Source of the DNA: Sympetrum striolatum
Taxonomy: Eukaryota; Arthropoda; Insecta; Odonata; Libellulidae
Length of the DNA: 64,000 bases
NCBI GenBank assembly: GCA_947579665.1
Contig: CANPUZ010000058.1
Location: 62,001-126,000 of the forward strand
Direction of reading: 5' to 3'
The notes beneath the pieces were generated by a model. It did no database searches, was not told the DNA's origin, and saw only the letters and a program-made list of their open reading frames with translations. The position numbers and the translations under genes are program-made. Shown here one piece after another: positions 59,880 through 64,000 of this stretch (its first letter is position 1; each line of letters opens with the position of its first letter).

Positions 59880-60835
59880 ATTGGAGTCCACACCGTTTGC
59901 CCGATTTGTCTAAAACTTTGCACACGTGTCCTCTGACATCAGGAAGCAAGTACTGTCTTAATTTAATTCGATAATTTTACGGGGTTCGAACCAAGATCGC
60001 TCAGATAGATTTTCATAAGGAATACACGTAAGCTTCACTTTTATCGGTTGCAGGCTTTATTTCTTTTGAAGAATTAAATTAGAAGGAATTGTCTTACAGA
60101 GTCGAGACAAACACCGAAAGAAAGAAAATTAAATAAAGATTCTTATTTTGGTCGTGGAATCTTACTTTCGATTACAATTTGCGAGAATATTGGTAAAATA
60201 TATAAAACTTTCGTGAAAATTCGAGGCTATAAACAAGTCATCCCCCAGACGACCGATCCCATTGTTGAATCCGAGCTCATGTTTTATCCCGTGAAAATAC
60301 TCGTGGACTTTAGGCCCGTAAAGCTGGTGATTGAAGAGGACGATATATTACATAGATAAAGAGAAATTTTCTGTAAGAAGGTATCCAGCAATTGCAGGTA
60401 CGTAATTACAGTCAGGAGATTGTGTGTCTTCGATTTTAGTACAAACCGTTTGCCGGATTCGCGTCAAACTTTGCGTACGTGTTTTCTGGGACCAGGAAGG
60501 ACCTAATGTCTCAATTTTATTCTATAATTTTGCTGGGTTTGAACCAAGATCGCTCAGATGGGTTTCCATAAAGAATAAATCTAATCTTCACTTTAATGGG
60601 TAGCTATATTTCTTTTGAAGAATTAAAACAGAAAAATAGTCGTGCGGAGTCGAGACAAGAAGCAAAAGAACGGAAATTGAATGAATATTCTAATTTTGAT
60701 CACGGAATATTGTTTCCGAATCGAAATTTCGAGAATTTTGATAAAATACGCGTGAATTATCCAAAATTGTTTGTAAACAGCCAATCCTCCTCACGATCGA
60801 TGCGATTGTTGAGCCGAGCTCATGAATTTTCCTGA
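59880..60835 (+). repeat. Family beta repeats, variant copies (two)
   Basis: The units at about 59880-60290 and 60430-60835 both begin with a GGATT(G/C).. lead and GGGTT(C/T)GAACCAAGATCGCTC, then the AAGAATTAAA block, GAGTCGAGACAA and the AAATTGAATGAATATTC-like block. They end in a different 3' word (CGATCCCATTGTTGAATCCG and CGATGCGATTGTTGAGCCGA). An open frame of 79 codons inside the second copy is a by-product. Confidence 0.7.
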
Positions 60836-61194
60836 ATGAATGAATTGCACGACTGGCAACTTGAATTTAATCCACTTCTATATTCCCCGTTGAGAATCAA
60901 CGGGCACTTCAGCTAGTGAATAAATAAAGAAACTTCTTCTCTAATTTGTATCTCTTCATTTTTATGTTGATTACTCTATGAATGCATATCTAAAATGTTC
61001 ATCAGCTCATTAATTCGCTATGTTTACAAGGATTCCATTCTATTTCCCTTGGAGATACGTTCGCTGTCCATTTTGATGAAAGTTACTCTTTCTTGATATC
61101 CAGTGATAACATACATCGAAAGAAACATTGAAAAATGTTCAAAATACATCCAACTTTCATCACTGCGTATGAAATTAGGATTGTGAACAAATTT

Positions 61195-61495
61195 GTATTT
61201 GACGTAAACAATGGTCGTTGCCATGGATTTAAACTTCCTAAGGATGGGAAAGAAAACTCAATAAATTGGCGTTTAAACTAAATTTTTGTACCGGAATGAT
61301 AAAATCTATTGCAAGAAAAGAAAATTGATCTTTTAGACGTAATATAGCCCAAGTCTCACTGCTGTACGCGAACTTTTTCATATTTTTACGAAAAAAAGTA
61401 ATTCTAGATGAGCATTTTTCGTTTCTTCAATCCCATTGAAAAATGAAATCCTCTCTGGGCTCAAACCCAGGACAAAATCTCGGGATTTTCGATTC
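61195..61495 (+). repeat. Family gamma repeat, copy 2
   Basis: Shares GTAAACAATGGTCGTTGCCA, TTTTAGACGTAATATAGCCC, TCTCACTGCTGTACG and GGGCTCAAACCCAGGACA with copies at 49957 and 62470. Confidence 0.75.
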
Positions 61496-61527
61496 CCTCA
61501 ACCTCTGGGGTTGTTTTTACCTCAACC

Positions 61528-62405
61528 GGGGTCTCGGTTACCCCAAGACCATATCAACAACATTGCTCATTTTTAAAAGCATAGTAAAATGTATTCAATA
61601 TTTTATTTGTTCATTATTTGAACCAGTAAACTTCTGACTTCTGCCTAACTACGCCACCTTGGGGTCTACCTAACCCCAGTTGGAGTCTGGGTTGCCTCGA
61701 GACCAAGATTTATAGCTTTCCTCGTTTCAGATGGGGTCTGATTTACCCCAAGGTCTTAACTGATAACTTTCCTCAATATTAACTCCTTTATGTGAATAGT
61801 ATCACAAAATTTCGTTAGCTTGTTTTTCTTAAAAAATGGGGAAAGATGTTGATTAGGTCTTGGGTTAACCAGACCCCAACTGGGGTCAATTTGACCCCAA
61901 GTAGGTCACAAGGTAGGTCAGAAGTAGTGGATTCAAATAATAAACAAAGATATAACCGATTTCCCTTCATCTGTCCCTCCTTGTAGAGGATTTAAAAATG
62001 AGGTAAGCTTTCGGCTGGGGTTACACAGACCCCAGCTGGGTTTAAGATAGATTAGATAGCTCATAAGTTGTCCGCCAATAATTAAAATATTAACAAAGTA
62101 ATAAATGAATACTATTCGCCTATTTTTCTTTGTGAAGGTGGGAAAAATGAGGAGTTGTCAGTTTAGACCTTGGGGTAACTTAGACCCCCAGCTGGGGTTA
62201 CCTGTACCCCAGTTGGGGTCAGATAGGACAGAAGTCTTTCCTCACTGATTTAAATAATAAAAAAAAATAATTTATAACTCTTCGCCCTCATTTACTTGTA
62301 AAAATTATGAAGGTTATCAATACGGGTAATCCAAACCTTTTACTGATTCGAGTGATTGAAAATAGAAATGATTTAATACTTTTCGACTGGGGTAAACCGG
62401 ACCCC
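61528..62405. repeat. Cluster of GGGGT-N7-ACCCC dyads
   Basis: Eight exact 5-bp inverted pairs with a 7-base spacer: 61528-61544, 61661-61677, 61733-61749, 61882-61898, 62017-62033, 62172-62188, 62194-62210 and 62389-62405, plus degraded ones beside them. The sequence between is AT-rich and unrelated. The cluster lies between two gamma repeats. Confidence 0.8.
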
Positions 62406-62469
62406 AACTGGGACGTAGTGATTATAATATTAGCAATGACACAATGGAATACTTGAATGAAATTATGAT

Positions 62470-62800
62470 TGTAAAGAAATTTGCATTCGACGTAAACAAT
62501 GATCGTTGCCATGGATTTAAGCTTCAAAAGGAGTAGAAAAAAACGCAATAACTTGAGATTTAAATCTAAAATTTTGCGAATTTCGGATCGGAATGCTAAA
62601 AATCGGTCGCAAGAAAAGTAAACGTTGATCTTTTAGACGTAATATAGCCCAAGTCTCACTGCTGTACGCCAATTATTACACATTTTAATTAACAAAGGAA
62701 ATTCTAGATGGCCATTTTTCGTTTCTTCAATCCCATTGAGAAATATAATCCTCTCTGGGCTCAAACCCAGGACAAAATCTGTGGATTTCCGATTCCCTCT
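62470..62800 (+). repeat. Family gamma repeat, copy 3
   Basis: Close to copy 2, including GATCGTTGCCATGGATTTAA, TTTTAGACGTAATATAGCCC and GGGCTCAAACCCAGGACA. The end diverges at TCTGTGGATTTCC. Confidence 0.75.
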
Positions 62801-64000
62801 AGACTCGACTGTGAATCACAAACCTCCCCTGAAGATTTCCGCCTCCTAGCTCCATTAAAAATGCCCACGAATTCTAGTCAATGAGTCGGGAGTGTAGCTT
62901 TATATATGTAGTATAATATTGATAACTCTCTGATTTTATATCTGAAATGTTTATCGTTAATTCGCCATATTTACACTTACAAGGGAACCTTACGGTCTGT
63001 GGGAAATCGTCAATTTCTAATTTTAATTACTTCCAAAACAGCTGGTGTTTAAATAAAAGTTGCCGTGGTGTAATGGTTAGCGTGTTAGGCTTATAGATGA
63101 TCCTCTCCGGGTTCGAGACCAAGTCGACCCAACTTTTTTCACCTCCTTTTTCGGTCCTAAAATTAGTATGTTTTTAGTAAATAGTTTATCAATTTCAATG
63201 TCACGGTCTGGAACAACTATTTGCTATTCGCCGATAAATAAATACTAATTTTACTCAAATAGCGGATTCCGTAGTTGGTTTTCCTAGATTGTCAGTTTAC
63301 ATTCCTGGACCAGAAGAGCGACAAAATAGCTGACTAGGATTGAATTTTGGCGTACGCGCTAAAACGCCCGTTTCTCCAATCGTTGCAAACTCAAAAAGGC
63401 ATCGATAACACTCATATTGAAGCTCTCAAAAAGACATTTATTCTAGTGCACGATTTTATTCCGTTGGAATACGTCTTTGTCTACTTTTCGGCTAAACACT
63501 CAGCCTCTTGCTTCCGAGAGAAATGCTAGAACCCATCTATGGGTACAACGCTACTGTGTGTGCTACAAGCCTTGTAGACAAGACTTGTAGTGTTCTAAGA
63601 GACTTGATAGTCCATTTACCAAGTTGATTTCCTTACATTATCTCGAAATTGTCCGAAAAAGGTGTCCGCCATTTTGTTGCTTTAAGTAACCAAAGAATCA
63701 TCTTAGAGCATGAAAAATACAGCGAATTGAAAGACAAACAGTTATGCTACATTACTGCACTGTTGTTTTTTCCAACCTTTTCTCTCTAACGCAACTACAT
63801 ATCAACGAACTTGAACGTTTTTCCGAAAAATCCGAAACTTCCCGTTTTTGTGAAAATTTCTCACGTTTGACGCCCTGTATCTTTTAAAAGCCTGAGAATT
63901 TTAAAAAACGACGATCGGGAACATAAAATTCAATCATTTCGCAATGTATATGCCAAGTTTCAATATCCGCACTCGAGAGAAAATCATTTTTCACTCAAAA
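62801..64000. other. No other supported feature
   Basis: Apart from the tRNA-like sequence, only short frames without domains are visible (the one at 63347-63529 has none). No repeat from the rest of the window was recognised after about 63140. Confidence 0.35.
63055..63140 (+). tRNA. tRNA-like sequence, probable pseudogene or SINE head
   Basis: An A-box-like TGGTGTAATGGTTAGCGTG and a box-B-like CCGGGTTCGAGACC are spaced as in a tRNA, the outer bases AAGTTG and CAACTT can pair, and a T-run follows at 63133 as a pol III terminator. The T-arm stem is poor (CCGGG against CCAAG) and the anticodon loop is unclear, so a functional tRNA is unlikely. Confidence 0.4.

Noticed and set aside
61528..62405. 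Reading the GGGGT-N7-ACCCC dyads as codons gives W-G-x-x-(D/H/N/Y)-P each time, which looked like a coding repeat.
   Set aside because: The copies lie in different frames with stops between them and the flanks are AT-rich. The pattern follows from the fixed arms.
63055..63140. Functional tRNA gene.
   Set aside because: The T-arm stem does not pair properly and no clear anticodon arm can be drawn; kept only as tRNA-like.

Overview
This is eukaryotic DNA, most likely from an insect or another arthropod. It is AT-rich, introns are visible, and nearly everything recognisable is a transposable element (TE): LINEs, a Copia LTR element, PIF/Harbinger, Tigger/pogo, hAT MITEs, tRNA-type SINEs and several repeat families that I recognise only by comparing copies inside the window. 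I cannot name the species. No complete conserved host gene is visible.

Layout. 0.5-6 kb: a candidate 2.85-kb element carrying a multi-exon gene for a DUF4806-like protein, inserted into a repeat I call family H. 6-22 kb: Tigger and hAT remnants, an inverted pair of tRNA-derived SINE heads, and arrays of repeats that each carry a pol III box-B-like motif, including an imperfect palindrome with arms of about 0.7 kb centred near 20638. 22.3-28.7 kb: a four-level nest. A LINE is split by a Copia element (target duplication GATCC). Its gag is split by a PIF/Harbinger transposon (target duplication TCA). The Harbinger nuclease gene is itself split by a tRNA-SINE (14-bp duplication) and by a palindromic insertion (13-bp duplication). 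29.5-36 kb: a hAT MITE with a perfect 8-bp duplication, a hAT transposase relic, a Tigger transposase pseudogene split by a family H element, and further MITE and LINE pieces. 37.5-41 kb: an inverted-repeat MITE and more box-B arrays. 42-62.8 kb: a field of about 300-bp repeats (families beta and gamma), a CpG-rich block near 43.5 kb, duplicated 0.6-kb segments, a 44-46-bp minisatellite, two further large family H copies, two LINE pseudogenes, and a recurring 17-bp dyad GGGGT-N7-ACCCC.

How the genes work together. The Harbinger element has the two expected genes, a DDE nuclease and a MADF (Myb-like) DNA-binding protein. Their exons are interlocked on opposite strands: an intron of each gene contains an exon of the other. 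The Copia derivative keeps gag plus tiny in-frame remnants of integrase and RT, with both LTRs, a polypurine tract and a primer-binding site matching the internal anticodon region of initiator tRNA-Met. It therefore looks like a Gag-only element that would have depended on other copies. Family H has a 5' hairpin, a central GT microsatellite, internal tandem units, a subterminal inverted repeat, a 3' hairpin and insertion in T-runs. This is most like the non-autonomous Helentron (HINE/DINE-1) plan, but that assignment is inference.
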